Assembly (NCBI GenBank): GCA_964019655.1
Contig: CAXHTR010000008.1
Span: 62,001-126,000 of the forward strand
Origin: Perkinsela sp. pyNocScin1
Lineage: Eukaryota; Euglenozoa; Kinetoplastea; Prokinetoplastida; Perkinselidae
Direction of reading: 5' to 3'
Length of the DNA: 64,000 bases
Part shown: piece after piece, positions 1 to 9,627 of the stretch
How positions within the stretch are numbered: position 1 is the first letter of the stretch
Layout: every line of letters begins with the position of its first letter
Made by a program: the position numbers and the translations under genes
Notes under the pieces: model-generated
Told to the model about the DNA's origin: nothing
The model's database searches: none
What the model saw: the letters and a program-made list of their open reading frames with translations, nothing else

Positions 1-458
1 TCGGAGGAGCTAGACTTCTTTAGACTTTCGAGTCTCCTCGTCCCTCTGTGAATAAGGCTCTCTATACGTGCAAACTCACGCCTTCCGATGTGCATGTTCA
101 GACGGAACTCTCTCCTTATGCATTCTTTTAGCTTTAAAGATGACTTAGGATCTTCTTTTTGCAATGCGAGGCGCAAAAAACTACGATAAAGTGAAAGAAC
201 AGATAGCTGAACCCCACTATGACGTTTCTGGCGACAGTTTCCAATTTGAGATGGTTTAAGAGCATTCACATTTAGATTTCTATCCTTCAGTGCATTTGAT
301 ATTGATAAACTTTCTCTTGACCGAACGGAATGTGAGCTGGTATTAGAAAACGAAGGCAATTTTGTCTCAGGTGACGAAGCATAGGAAAAGGATAGCATCC
401 TCCCACATTCACCAGAATGTTGTGACAAAAGGTTGCTGAGCGTGAACGAAGATTTCAT
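1..458 (-). CDS. SDHAF1: SDHAF1-like LYR-motif assembly factor (partial, runs off the window)
   Basis: The frame is open on the minus strand from ATG at 458 to the window edge (152 codons, no stop reached), so the C-terminus is missing. From about residue 80 it reads RHSGVQLSVLSLYRSFLR, with the LYR tripeptide at residues 90-92. Near residue 131 follows RIESLIHRGTRRL, which resembles the R-I-E-Y-L-x-R-R-G-R-R-Q-L segment of SDHAF1. SDHAF1 proteins work in the mitochondrial matrix, helping to deliver Fe-S clusters to the succinate dehydrogenase iron-sulfur subunit. The roughly 80-residue Ser-rich N-terminal extension is longer than usual; a second ATG at 398 is possible and either could carry a presequence. 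The LYR/SDHAF1 assignment is strong, the start less so. Confidence 0.8.
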   Translation of the reverse strand, partial: MKSSFTLSNLLSQHSGECGRMLSFSYASSPETKLPSFSNTSSHSVRSRESLSISNALKDRNLNVNALKPSQIGNCRQKRHSGVQLSVLSLYRSFLRLALQKEDPKSSLKLKECIRREFRLNMHIGRREFARIESLIHRGTRRLESLKKSSSS

Positions 459-930
459 TGCATATGAGCAAGATAAGATTCAATTAATAAGCCGTTTCTC
501 CAAGGAGGTTAGTACGAAAAACTTATATCTAAGATCGGTCTTGAATCTGAAATAAATTTGTTCGCTCTCCACATCTGAGTATTATACTCGTTCGCATTAG
601 AGATGCCGTGATATCCGCCAACTGGATGGAGCAGCAAGGTCATCGCTCTGTGTATACGTGTGCCCTGTAAATAGATGGCACTAGGCAGGTCTATTTGAAT
701 AAAAGGCACTTTAAGATAAGCAAATCATACGCTTTTCAACACATATTTTTCAATGGCGGAGCAGGGAAAAATTCTACCATTCACCTTAGCAAGTAAAAGC
801 GAAATTATTTTCAACAATTACTTCATACCTTCAATCTTCTGCGGAAAATTTTTCACCCGAATTCCGATCTAGGTAATAACATTAAAGGAATGATTAACGA
901 GATAGGAGAGGTGGAATTCTAATTTTTAGA
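459..930. other. Divergent strand-switch region, no gene recognised
   Basis: These 472 bases separate the minus-strand SDHAF1-like gene from the plus-strand RMD1-family gene. A minus-strand open frame at about 509-709 has no ATG at its left end and no family resemblance, so it is not called. Near the right end, a T-rich run ending in AG lies one base before the ATG at 931. As a divergent junction it is a plausible place for transcription initiation; no specific promoter element was recognised. Confidence 0.5.
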
Positions 931-2571
931 ATGTTGCTGAGAATGTTTTGCTGTTGCATGCGCGTTATTTGTCGTTTTCTTGCCACATTTACCATGGATG
1001 TAAGAGTAAGTCGCGAATCCGCGCATTGTGAATCTGCAACTGATTGCATCGCACAAACGTGTGGGCAAAGAATCATAGAAGAAAGCAGCGAGAAGAAGCA
1101 AAGTCCTGCGCATTGCATAGATGAGGCGGAGGTTGAAATTGTGATGTACCTAGAGTACGTCGGGGGGAAATCATCGATTAGCAAGGTACGAGAAGATGTG
1201 CGCTGGAAAGAAAGGTTTGAAGAAAACTGTGGAGATCTTCTGTCTTTTTTGCAAAGCCACAGTATCTTTGCGTTGTCTGGTGATGCTGATGTGGTAACAG
1301 TACTCCGGAATAGCATACGAAAAGCGGCCATAAGTAAGAAGTCGGATAATCCCTGTGTTATTGCACCTCAAGTTTCCGCCCCACAGAATACATTCGGTCC
1401 ATCCGCGCTGCCCCGGAAAGGTGTGCGACCATTCAACTTACGAGACAAGATCAGGCAGAAGGATGCACCAATAAAGGACGTTGGGAAAATCGCTATATCA
1501 TGTATATCCCAAGGTATTGATCTCAATGCGCTGCAGCGCCGTTTTAGGCAATGGAATTACGTGTCAACGATTTCAAACAAAGTACTCCATGTCACAGATA
1601 AGAGATCAAAGTTCAGGCAGCAGCCCAAGAGTGATCTCAATACTTCAGAGTACGGACAAAACTATCACGAGATCGAAGAAATGTATGAAGATACAATCAG
1701 TTCGTCAGATCCTGAACATTTCGATCTCTTTGTATTCTCTTACGGATCAGTTGTATGGTGGGGATACAACATGAATATGTATAAAACTATTGAGAAGGAA
1801 TTCATTCCATTCAGCACAACTTCTCGTGGAACTGAAGAAGATTCACTAGATGGTTCAATTTTCCGAGATCCTTATTCGCAAAAGTACGTACAGGAGCTCT
1901 TTCCAATATGGTGTACCTTTGAGACGATGAGCCAGTGCGACAAATCCGCTTCATCGAGTCTCAATTCACTCAGTGAAGAGTCACTTGAGAGGCTTTACTC
2001 TCAAGATTTCCCATTCACACTTCCGTATTATTCGAATTCAGTGTTTCTTGAAGCACTTCAGAGGGATCATATCATTTTACCGATTGAGCTACCTGCTGTT
2101 AAGCAAGCAATAAGCCATGCACTCGCACAAAATGTAAAACTTGATATCATCGAACCTGGTGTGCGTGATCTTCTCCAAATTTGCAAACCATTTCCAGTTC
2201 AAATCAAAGAGCATGGGCGAACCAATATCAAGCATTCGCAGGTGAATCAGCTAAAAGGTCAGCTATTCCTTCTTCGTATGGAACTGAAGAGCGATAGTGA
2301 GCTTTTCGAAGAGCCGGAATTTTTCTGGGATTTTCCGTGGTTTAAGCAAATTTTCCGCATCATCCGAGATGATTATGGTGTTGAGAGCAGAATCTGCTTG
2401 CTGGACGAAAAGCTTAGTGCCGTTCAGCTAACACTAGACATGATCGGCAATCAATTCAATGAAGAGCATGGTAGGCGACTTGAATGGATTATCATAATAT
2501 TGATTATGATAGAAGTTATCATTGCAGTTGCAGAGTTGATGCTCGAGATGGGCTACAGTGTTCATTTGTGA
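931..2571 (+). CDS. RMD1: RMD1/RMND1 family (DUF155) membrane protein
   Basis: 546 residues. The hallmark segment DLFVFSYGSVVWWGY (about residues 264-278) is the central motif of the RMD1/Sif2/RMND1 family. The C-terminus has the family's acidic/aromatic region, LDEKLSAVQLTLDMI, then RLEWIIIILIMIEVIIAVAE, a single C-terminal membrane segment. RMND1 is a mitochondrial inner-membrane protein supporting mitochondrial translation; yeast RMD1 and RMD8 relatives are less well defined. The N-terminus is Cys/Arg-rich (MLLRMFCCCMRVICRF) and could target mitochondria, with a second Met at residue 22. The first 240 residues are poorly conserved. It starts the plus-strand block 931-3241. Confidence 0.85.
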   Translation: MLLRMFCCCMRVICRFLATFTMDVRVSRESAHCESATDCIAQTCGQRIIEESSEKKQSPAHCIDEAEVEIVMYLEYVGGKSSISKVREDVRWKERFEENCGDLLSFLQSHSIFALSGDADVVTVLRNSIRKAAISKKSDNPCVIAPQVSAPQNTFGPSALPRKGVRPFNLRDKIRQKDAPIKDVGKIAISCISQGIDLNALQRRFRQWNYVSTISNKVLHVTDKRSKFRQQPKSDLNTSEYGQNYHEIEEMYEDTISSSDPEHFDLFVFSYGSVVWWGYNMNMYKTIEKEFIPFSTTSRGTEEDSLDGSIFRDPYSQKYVQELFPIWCTFETMSQCDKSASSSLNSLSEESLERLYSQDFPFTLPYYSNSVFLEALQRDHIILPIELPAVKQAISHALAQNVKLDIIEPGVRDLLQICKPFPVQIKEHGRTNIKHSQVNQLKGQLFLLRMELKSDSELFEEPEFFWDFPWFKQIFRIIRDDYGVESRICLLDEKLSAVQLTLDMIGNQFNEEHGRRLEWIIIILIMIEVIIAVAELMLEMGYSVHL

Positions 2572-2647
2572 AGCTATTTTCACCTCGAAATGTATTAAGT
2601 GTACGGCCGAAACCTTATATCTCCAGGTTAATTGTGTGTAATACTCA

Positions 2648-3241
2648 ATGTATGACTTATGGTCGTCGAAGGAAAACGATACAAAATTATCCCGTGCCGG
2701 AAGACATTCCAGTAAAGTGGTACGTATCGGAATCGCCAGCCCCTTTGGGCAAACTACTGCCGAAACACTTAAAAACACCCCAAACACGGTAAAAAATCTC
2801 TCGAGTTCGAGCAAAGAGCACGAAACGGAAAATAGCCTGCATGTTCAGTCTAAGGAATCCAGATATTCTGATGAAATTCTGACATCTGGAGCAGGTTTCA
2901 AACGTATAGGCCTAAGTGAAGATCAATCTGTAAATCCAAAGATTGTATCCAGTCTCAAATCAAAGATAGAAAAGCGTAAGAGAGGGGATGTGCCTAAGGT
3001 TAAAGAAAAGAAAACTTCTGCATGTCACACTGAGAGTGATAAGCCCACTGCAAGTCAGCGCAAGGTTTCACAGCTGGAGGCCCATCCACTCGACAATGTC
3101 CATGCAATCTTGCAGCGAAAAGGGGCTGTCCATCGAAAGCGACCGCTTGGTACAAAGCGGGGTCACAGATCTATCCGATTTCGCTGGGCTTGGGTACCAT
3201 ATAATCGAAGCCATATAACGAAGGGTGGTCCAAAACCGTAA
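2648..3241 (+). CDS. Hypothetical basic protein
   Basis: 197 residues, not recognised. It is rich in Ser, Lys and Glu, likely disordered through residue 140, with basic stretches (KSKIEKRKRGDVPKVKEKK) and an Arg/Trp-rich end (KRGHRSIRFRWAWVPYNR) suggesting nucleic-acid or ribosome contact. The ATG at 2648 follows CTTATATCTCCAG, a pyrimidine/AG stretch. An overlapping frame from ATG 2652 begins MTYGRRRKTIQNYPVPED, which also looks protein-like, so the true reading of the first 40 codons is uncertain; a frameshift or a very small intron could join the two. It ends the plus-strand block and faces the convergent helicase gene. Confidence 0.45.
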   Translation: MYDLWSSKENDTKLSRAGRHSSKVVRIGIASPFGQTTAETLKNTPNTVKNLSSSSKEHETENSLHVQSKESRYSDEILTSGAGFKRIGLSEDQSVNPKIVSSLKSKIEKRKRGDVPKVKEKKTSACHTESDKPTASQRKVSQLEAHPLDNVHAILQRKGAVHRKRPLGTKRGHRSIRFRWAWVPYNRSHITKGGPKP

Positions 3242-3661
3242 ATAAATTTCACTTATTTTTTCTGATCTATGATATTCAGTCGCTTTGGGTGTGCTTATAT
3301 GATAAAAATGAAAGACGAAGAATGTGCTGGCATAAATGAAAGTGATGTGCCTGACAGATAAGCAAAGGTTTACATAATAGCGCATCAGCGATGTGAGATC
3401 AACATTCCTTTGATAAATTGCAGCTGGATTATTCTGGGCATCGTAGCGAATCTCAAGTTCCTGCGCTTAGTAGCACCTACTATCATCGAACGTGCATGCT
3501 GCTCGAATCATTCTCTAATTCAAGTAAAAACATAAAAAAATAGACTTAACACACGCGATGCGTATTTTCATTTTCATAAAAGAGTGTGCTTGCACGCCCG
3601 GCAATATCGCAAGAAATTGCTGCAAGTTCGCCTGAAATACTTGGATGTATGCTGCTATGCC
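3242..3661. other. Convergent intergenic region, nothing recognised
   Basis: These 420 AT-rich bases lie between the ends of two convergent genes (2648-3241 plus, 3662-9520 minus). No convincing open frame, tRNA box or repeat was seen. A run of A at 3533-3540 may belong to a 3' end region. As a convergent junction it is a candidate transcription-termination zone. Confidence 0.5.
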
Positions 3662-6600
3662 TCACGTCGGTTTCCGAATAAATACTTCATCACAGAGATC
3701 AAGCCCGAAATAATCTCCACTTATGAGGTAAAACTTCAGCGTATGCCCAGGGTATCCATCTTTGTCCATGCATAAGTCTGCGTTCCAGGATTCCTTCCAC
3801 TCAACCTGAAAATTGAAATGCTGTTTCGTCTCGATCTGGTGAATATGCTTGAGTACGATCAGCTCATCTACCCGTGTGTCGCCCAGTACAGCATAAAATT
3901 GCAGTCTATTCTTCTGCCCTCCTTGGCATTTCTTATTGACCGCGCAGTGAACTGTCACCGACACTCTGCTGAATTTTTCGTCCGTAGAGCTCTCTATGCT
4001 CGCTGAAAGATTAGGCAGACTTTCGAGCATGTCCATTGCTGACGCGATGTTAACCTCTGTGAGCGCATCTCCATGCGCCTGCATGACATCAAGGATTTTT
4101 TCTTGCGTACTTTTAGTAAGAGGGATACAATCTTTGATCTCATTTATTCCAAAGCGGGAAAAAGCCGATAGCATCCCCATGGAAAAGTGTGGAATCTGCA
4201 ACAATGTGCGATCGCTCCACCAACGACGCTGCGAAATCGCTTTCCCGATATCCATCGCACCGAGCGCAGCTACCAGATAGCCCTGACATGCGGCAACATC
4301 GATCATGGCCTGCACCAGTCTTGCACTGTTTTCAACAACACTTCGCATATCCGTGGAGTAGTCGCTCACCGGCACCTCGCATCGCTCAAAAAGCGCCTGG
4401 AACAGGAGATGCGCCTTCGTGTGCGGCGTGTCAATACGGCTCATATCGACTTTTATCGGCACGAGCTTCGCGAGTTCGATGTTGTACTTATCTTCGTTGT
4501 GGCGCACAGGCAGCTCAGCGAACTCCTCAGCGTTCGACAAAGTAGAAAGCATTTCCTCTCTCGAAGACCGAGGCTGGATATCGAGGACGAGCCGCCGCAT
4601 AGTCTGGTGCGCGAGATAGTAGAACGAGCAGAGCTCGCCGAATTGCGTGCACTGCAAGGAGTCGTCTTCATCCTTTTCCACGCAAAAGCAGTACTGCAGA
4701 TCTGAAATCGCGACTTGCACAAGGTTCGCGAGAAATCCCATGATTGACTCGCCGGAGGTGTCCTGTATGCCATAGTAGAGTGGATTTTTCATGAGTCGGC
4801 GGAACATGAAGGTCCACGTGAAGAAATCAAAGACGTCACATGCCGACCGAATGGTGCCGCTGACGATTTCTGCGTTGATATGCACGATGTATGCTCTCGG
4901 CAAGAACGATTCCACTGGGAAATTCCCAAAAAGGAAGCGTTTGTAAAAATCCTTTTTCGCCTCCTGTGTGAGAACGAGCGCTCTACCCTCGGTGTCATAC
5001 TGTGGCCTGCCCGCTCGGCCGATCATTTGGAGAATGTCTGTGATGGAATAGTCGACATAGCCGCGGGACTTGCAGTCGAAGAACACTGTGCCTTTTACGA
5101 TAACCATGTGCGCGGGAAAGTTGACGCCCCATGCGAGCGTCGAGGTCGCAACCAGAATCTGCAGCTTTCGCGATTTGAACAGGTGCTCGACGAGCCCGCG
5201 ATCGCTCTGGCAAAGCCCACCATGATGGATGCCAACGCCGAAGGATACGGTGTACTTCAAGTAAGCGTCTTCGATTGTACGCGACACCTGCGCGGTCTCG
5301 TCGGCGCCCATCCGTGTGAAGCGTTTGGGCTGCTGCTGCGCCAACAGCAGGTTTATGAGCGCGAGTGCCGTGAGCCTTGTCTGGCGGCGTGAGCTGACAA
5401 AGATGATCACGGGTTTTGTCGGACTCTTTTCGCAGATTGCATGGAAGACAGGCTTATTCATCGTAGCCATGCGCGGACAGTATGCGCGCCCGGGGAAGCC
5501 TGATATGAAGCATTTCATCGGTACAGGCCGAACGCTCGCATCGAAGTTGAACAGGGCCCACTTGCGGGGCACGCCGAGCCACTTGCCGATATCCGTAGCG
5601 TTCGCGACAGCTGTGGATAGTGCGATGATGCGAACTGGCGTCTCTCGGCTCTCAGAAATGATCTTTGTCCGTGAAACGACGAGCTCGAGCGTTGGCCCAC
5701 GCTCGCTGTTGAGGAGGTGAGTCTCATCAATGATGACGAGGTCAACGTCGCGCACATACGAGCGTTTTGTCCAATTTCTCGAAATTCCGTCCCACTTCTC
5801 GGGCGTGGTGCAAATAATGGAACATTTGGCGATCTCTGCAGGTGATGGTGAGGCCTCACCACTCATCTCGAGGACACCAAACCCTAGTAATTTCTGATAT
5901 CTGCATTTCCAGTCGCCCATCCGCTCTCGAACGAGGGCTTTGAGCGGGGCAATGTAGACAACTTTCTTTCGCGCACCGCTGTTTGATTCACTCTGCAGTA
6001 CCCGGAGCATCGCGAACTCCGCGCACATCGTCTTACCGCTGCCCGTCGGAGCGCCGAGGAAGACGTTGAGGTTCGTGTGGTACATTGTATGGAAGCACTG
6101 CGACTGGACAGCGTTCAAGTATAGATACGGAAGGGCCGGGTGAAATTTCTGCGGGATGGCGTTGCGACTGAGGGGTGCCAGCGGCAAGACTGGCGTGACC
6201 TGCGGCGCATCCTCCAAAATGTCACAGCCTTTCAAATGAATAAGCGCATGCTCGCGAGCGCCGACCCACGACGTGTTGTGCAGCTCAACGTCATATTGAA
6301 CAGAATCACTGGCAACGGGCACTGTAAACTCAACATTAACGGATTCCTTCTTGAGTAGTGTCTCCTTTGTAAACTTCACCACACAGCTATGCAAAAGAAT
6401 ATCGTCATCAGTGCTGCGCGCGAAGAGCCACCAGGTGTCGACGCTTCCATGATGCTTATCTGACCACTTGAAAAGCGGCGAGACTTTCGCGTGCACGCGC
6501 AGAACCTTTCGAGTGATCGGTTGACTTTGCACCTCGAAGGCTACGCGCGGGAAAAATTTAAGCACATTCTTCAGTGCGATACCGCCCATTTTGCTCTGCG

Positions 6601-9520
6601 TAATATCACCTATCTCCGCCGCTGACATTTCAAATAAATCCTCTATGCGGACCATCCTATTTTCAATTCGGTTGATGACATAGGCGTGGATGTCTTCTGC
6701 AAACTGTCGGATGGGGTGGTCAGTGACCTCGCACATGCGCCGATCGACTGCCTTGGCAAGGTGCAGGAACCGAATGGCGGCGAAGAAGTGCTTGCGATGG
6801 ATTTCAAGCTCAAACAAACCGCGGAGTATACGCTGTGCGCATTCGACGACATAGAGCATCTCGCTCGCGAGGGAGTGCGTCGACGGACAGATACGCGACA
6901 AGTGGAATTTCAGCAGATTCATGACCTTCTTTTGTGAGGCTGAAAGTGACCCATCATTGTTCTTCTTCTGCAACATGATAGGGAGCTTACGGGAGAGATC
7001 GAGGAGCTCGTCTTCTTCTTCCGAGCGAACTCGTAGCTGCGCGAAGTCGCGCGAGCTCGCTACGATACTGAGCAGATCGTCGTCGTCGTCGAGCTGGACC
7101 GGATCGCCTCTTGCGTCCGTCATTTTCTTGAGGAAGATCGCCATCGATTCGCACCCGATGTAAAAATGTGATGCGATGCGTCCAATTTCTGTTGAGTGTA
7201 ACACATTTGTGTTCTCGTCAAAACGCACCATCTGCGACGCCTGCAGCTTCTTCACAGCCTTGAGGATCGCGTCACGCCGAAAATGAACGAGGTTCGGATC
7301 GTTACGCAAGTGGGAGGGGCTGACGCCGTACGCAAACGGGTTTGTACTGATTCTGTGCCAGAGGTATGTGTACTCGACCCACTGAATGGCATCAGCCATG
7401 GAGTTGACAGTTCCTGCAGCAATTTCAGCGTTGAGATGGTTTGGCATGTCGGTTTGCATGTTGGACTCGATAGTGGGCGCAAACGAAAGCATTCGAACGT
7501 AATGCTGCACCTGTTGCTCTGCCGTGATGATGATGCCATGCCCGGAGGTGTCGAAACCGGGTCGGCCCGCGCGACCAAAAATTTGAAGTACATCAGTGTG
7601 CGAGATGTGCACAAAGCTCCCCTGCTTTGGGTTGTACATCTCTGTTCCATATATGATAACTGTATGCGCCGGCAGGTTAACGCCCCACGCGAGCGTCGCC
7701 GTGGATACGAGAACTCTGATGATACCTTCTTTGAAGAGATCCTCTGTGAGCGCACGGTCAGCGTGGACCATGCCTGCATGGTGAATACCGAGGCCGTCGT
7801 TGAGAAGATCGTTGGCATCCTGGAGCCGAAAACGACGCGTGCGCTGAAGTAACTCCGTGTGTAGCAGCTCACTGTCCGGATGCTTGTGCAACAGGTCGCG
7901 GGCAAGCTTGGCCACCTGAAGCGTGTTGTTTCGAGTGTGCACAAAAATCATCACCTGCTTGGAAATGTTCAGCGCCTTGCGGAGGGCGTCGCCCAGGAGC
8001 TCCCGCTGCGCCGCCTCTTTCTCGATTTTTGTCAGCTTCTCTTTTATGCCTATGTACGTTTTGTGTAGGGGAATGGGACGAAAACCTTCACCAAAAACGA
8101 GTAGGCCAGTTTCTGCCTGCACGCGCAGAAAGTTTGCGACGTCTTTGGCGTTCGGGAGGGTCGCGCTCAGTCCGACAAGGCGCGGTCCGTGGCCGGTGAC
8201 ATCCTGGCTCATGAGCGCACGCGAAACGATTGCTTCGATCACCGGCCCTCGGTCGCTGCTCAGAATGTGTACTTCGTCGATGATAACAAGCTGGATGTCG
8301 TCCAGTATTGCGTTTTCAGCAGACTTACGCGTAATGATATCCCATTTTTCCGGTGTTGACACAAGAATGTTGCATTTTTCGAGTTCGGCACGGCTCAGTG
8401 AAGTATCACCGGTGTACTCTCGAACGATAAGCTTGAGCTGGCCGAAGCGACGCTGCAAGTTCACGACGATCTCCGAGGCGAGCGCTTTCATGGGCACGAG
8501 ATAAACAATTCTAACTTTTCGGAAGTTTTCATCGGTACCGTCCCTCTGCATAGCTCGGTCGAGCAAGCGAAGGATGACGAGGACGGCCACGAGCGTTTTC
8601 CCACAGCCAGTTGGCGCAGCAACTAACATGTTTTCATCGTGCTGGAACGCGATTGGGAATACCTTGCTCTGTACAGGATTTAGCGTGTGGATCGCACCAA
8701 AGACGCTGTGGGTCCATGTGGGCAGTGCGTCAAGTACGCGGACAAGCTCCACAGGATGGGCAGTCGGTGCAACCGCGGGCATCTCAATGACGATGTGCTT
8801 CTTCATGCGAAGCACGTCACCACCACCAGCGCGGATCTGCTTTTCGTCGATATCCTTCGCGATGAGCGTACGCATATCTTCTTTCTTCTGCAGCCTCCGA
8901 CCTTTTGCAAGGAGCGCTGCCAAAAGCCTCTGCTCAATATTATGTGACCTGCCGCGAAAATAGACAGAGGGTCCCCTCTGGTGACCAGGGGCTTGCTGAT
9001 TGAAAATGTCGATGGATAAAAAATCGGTGATAAGAGAGAAAAGAACGCGGTCGTGACTCGCCATGATGCGGAGCACAAGATCAATATGAGAAACTCCGAT
9101 CAGCTCCAAGCATTTCGCGGTATAGACAGCCGAATCGTTCTGTTTTTTTTCGGTGAACTCGTGGAGAAGCACGACAAGCGCAGAGAGAACATCGTCGTCG
9201 AGCGAGGAGTACATCTCTAGCAGGAGGCCGTGGAGGTCAGAGAGGTCATTTTTCTCAGTCAAATAGGCATTCGAACTGATTTTGCTTGCTTCTTCGAATG
9301 AAACCTCAGCCCTCTCAAGCGTAAATGCTTTCTTCGCTAGGTAGCATGTTTCATCATGAAGATGCCTGTCCCAGATGTGGGTGGCTTTGTTTATGAACGA
9401 ACTTTCGCGAGCAGCATTGTTTCCAGCTTTTAATTGCCTGCCTACGTAGGTGTCTTGCCGTTTTTCTAAAAATTCCTGAGGAATATTCGGAATGATCTCG
9501 TCAAACGATAAAATCGTCAT
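3662..9520 (-). CDS. ASCC3: ASCC3/Slh1-type double-cassette Ski2-like helicase
   Basis: 1952 residues, close to yeast Slh1 and somewhat shorter than ASCC3. It has two full Ski2-like helicase cassettes, each with RecA domains and a Sec63 unit. Cassette 1 has Walker A APTGCGKT (about residue 300) and DEVH (about 414); cassette 2 has APTGSGKT (about 1158) and DETH (about 1267). Brr2 has the same architecture, but here cassette 2 reads ASVRPVPMK, FPGRAYCPRMATMNKP and IFVSSRRQTRLTAL, which match ASCC3/Slh1 rather than Brr2. The C-terminal GDYFGLDL fits the final Sec63/C2 segment. The family splits collided ribosomes in the RQT/ASCC complex and assists alkylation repair. It heads toward the convergent junction at 3242-3661. 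Confidence 0.92.
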   Translation of the reverse strand: MTILSFDEIIPNIPQEFLEKRQDTYVGRQLKAGNNAARESSFINKATHIWDRHLHDETCYLAKKAFTLERAEVSFEEASKISSNAYLTEKNDLSDLHGLLLEMYSSLDDDVLSALVVLLHEFTEKKQNDSAVYTAKCLELIGVSHIDLVLRIMASHDRVLFSLITDFLSIDIFNQQAPGHQRGPSVYFRGRSHNIEQRLLAALLAKGRRLQKKEDMRTLIAKDIDEKQIRAGGGDVLRMKKHIVIEMPAVAPTAHPVELVRVLDALPTWTHSVFGAIHTLNPVQSKVFPIAFQHDENMLVAAPTGCGKTLVAVLVILRLLDRAMQRDGTDENFRKVRIVYLVPMKALASEIVVNLQRRFGQLKLIVREYTGDTSLSRAELEKCNILVSTPEKWDIITRKSAENAILDDIQLVIIDEVHILSSDRGPVIEAIVSRALMSQDVTGHGPRLVGLSATLPNAKDVANFLRVQAETGLLVFGEGFRPIPLHKTYIGIKEKLTKIEKEAAQRELLGDALRKALNISKQVMIFVHTRNNTLQVAKLARDLLHKHPDSELLHTELLQRTRRFRLQDANDLLNDGLGIHHAGMVHADRALTEDLFKEGIIRVLVSTATLAWGVNLPAHTVIIYGTEMYNPKQGSFVHISHTDVLQIFGRAGRPGFDTSGHGIIITAEQQVQHYVRMLSFAPTIESNMQTDMPNHLNAEIAAGTVNSMADAIQWVEYTYLWHRISTNPFAYGVSPSHLRNDPNLVHFRRDAILKAVKKLQASQMVRFDENTNVLHSTEIGRIASHFYIGCESMAIFLKKMTDARGDPVQLDDDDDLLSIVASSRDFAQLRVRSEEEDELLDLSRKLPIMLQKKNNDGSLSASQKKVMNLLKFHLSRICPSTHSLASEMLYVVECAQRILRGLFELEIHRKHFFAAIRFLHLAKAVDRRMCEVTDHPIRQFAEDIHAYVINRIENRMVRIEDLFEMSAAEIGDITQSKMGGIALKNVLKFFPRVAFEVQSQPITRKVLRVHAKVSPLFKWSDKHHGSVDTWWLFARSTDDDILLHSCVVKFTKETLLKKESVNVEFTVPVASDSVQYDVELHNTSWVGAREHALIHLKGCDILEDAPQVTPVLPLAPLSRNAIPQKFHPALPYLYLNAVQSQCFHTMYHTNLNVFLGAPTGSGKTMCAEFAMLRVLQSESNSGARKKVVYIAPLKALVRERMGDWKCRYQKLLGFGVLEMSGEASPSPAEIAKCSIICTTPEKWDGISRNWTKRSYVRDVDLVIIDETHLLNSERGPTLELVVSRTKIISESRETPVRIIALSTAVANATDIGKWLGVPRKWALFNFDASVRPVPMKCFISGFPGRAYCPRMATMNKPVFHAICEKSPTKPVIIFVSSRRQTRLTALALINLLLAQQQPKRFTRMGADETAQVSRTIEDAYLKYTVSFGVGIHHGGLCQSDRGLVEHLFKSRKLQILVATSTLAWGVNFPAHMVIVKGTVFFDCKSRGYVDYSITDILQMIGRAGRPQYDTEGRALVLTQEAKKDFYKRFLFGNFPVESFLPRAYIVHINAEIVSGTIRSACDVFDFFTWTFMFRRLMKNPLYYGIQDTSGESIMGFLANLVQVAISDLQYCFCVEKDEDDSLQCTQFGELCSFYYLAHQTMRRLVLDIQPRSSREEMLSTLSNAEEFAELPVRHNEDKYNIELAKLVPIKVDMSRIDTPHTKAHLLFQALFERCEVPVSDYSTDMRSVVENSARLVQAMIDVAACQGYLVAALGAMDIGKAISQRRWWSDRTLLQIPHFSMGMLSAFSRFGINEIKDCIPLTKSTQEKILDVMQAHGDALTEVNIASAMDMLESLPNLSASIESSTDEKFSRVSVTVHCAVNKKCQGGQKNRLQFYAVLGDTRVDELIVLKHIHQIETKQHFNFQVEWKESWNADLCMDKDGYPGHTLKFYLISGDYFGLDLCDEVFIRKPT

Positions 9521-9627
9521 TCAAGTCAGTTAAATAGTATGTAAAACAAAGCTACTAATTTCACTACCTGGAGAAAGAGACGTATCACTACTTGAAATAA
9601 AGCATACAAATGCAGAGTGCATTGTTC

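Noticed and set aside
509-709. Minus-strand open frame of 66 codons in the first intergenic region
   Set aside because: It begins with GTG, has no ATG, no family resemblance and is short enough to arise by chance.
3662-9520. Assignment of the double-cassette helicase to Brr2 (U5 snRNP)
   Set aside because: The second cassette has RPVPMK, FPGRAYCPRM and VSSRRQTRLTAL, which are ASCC3/Slh1 signatures, and its length fits Slh1.
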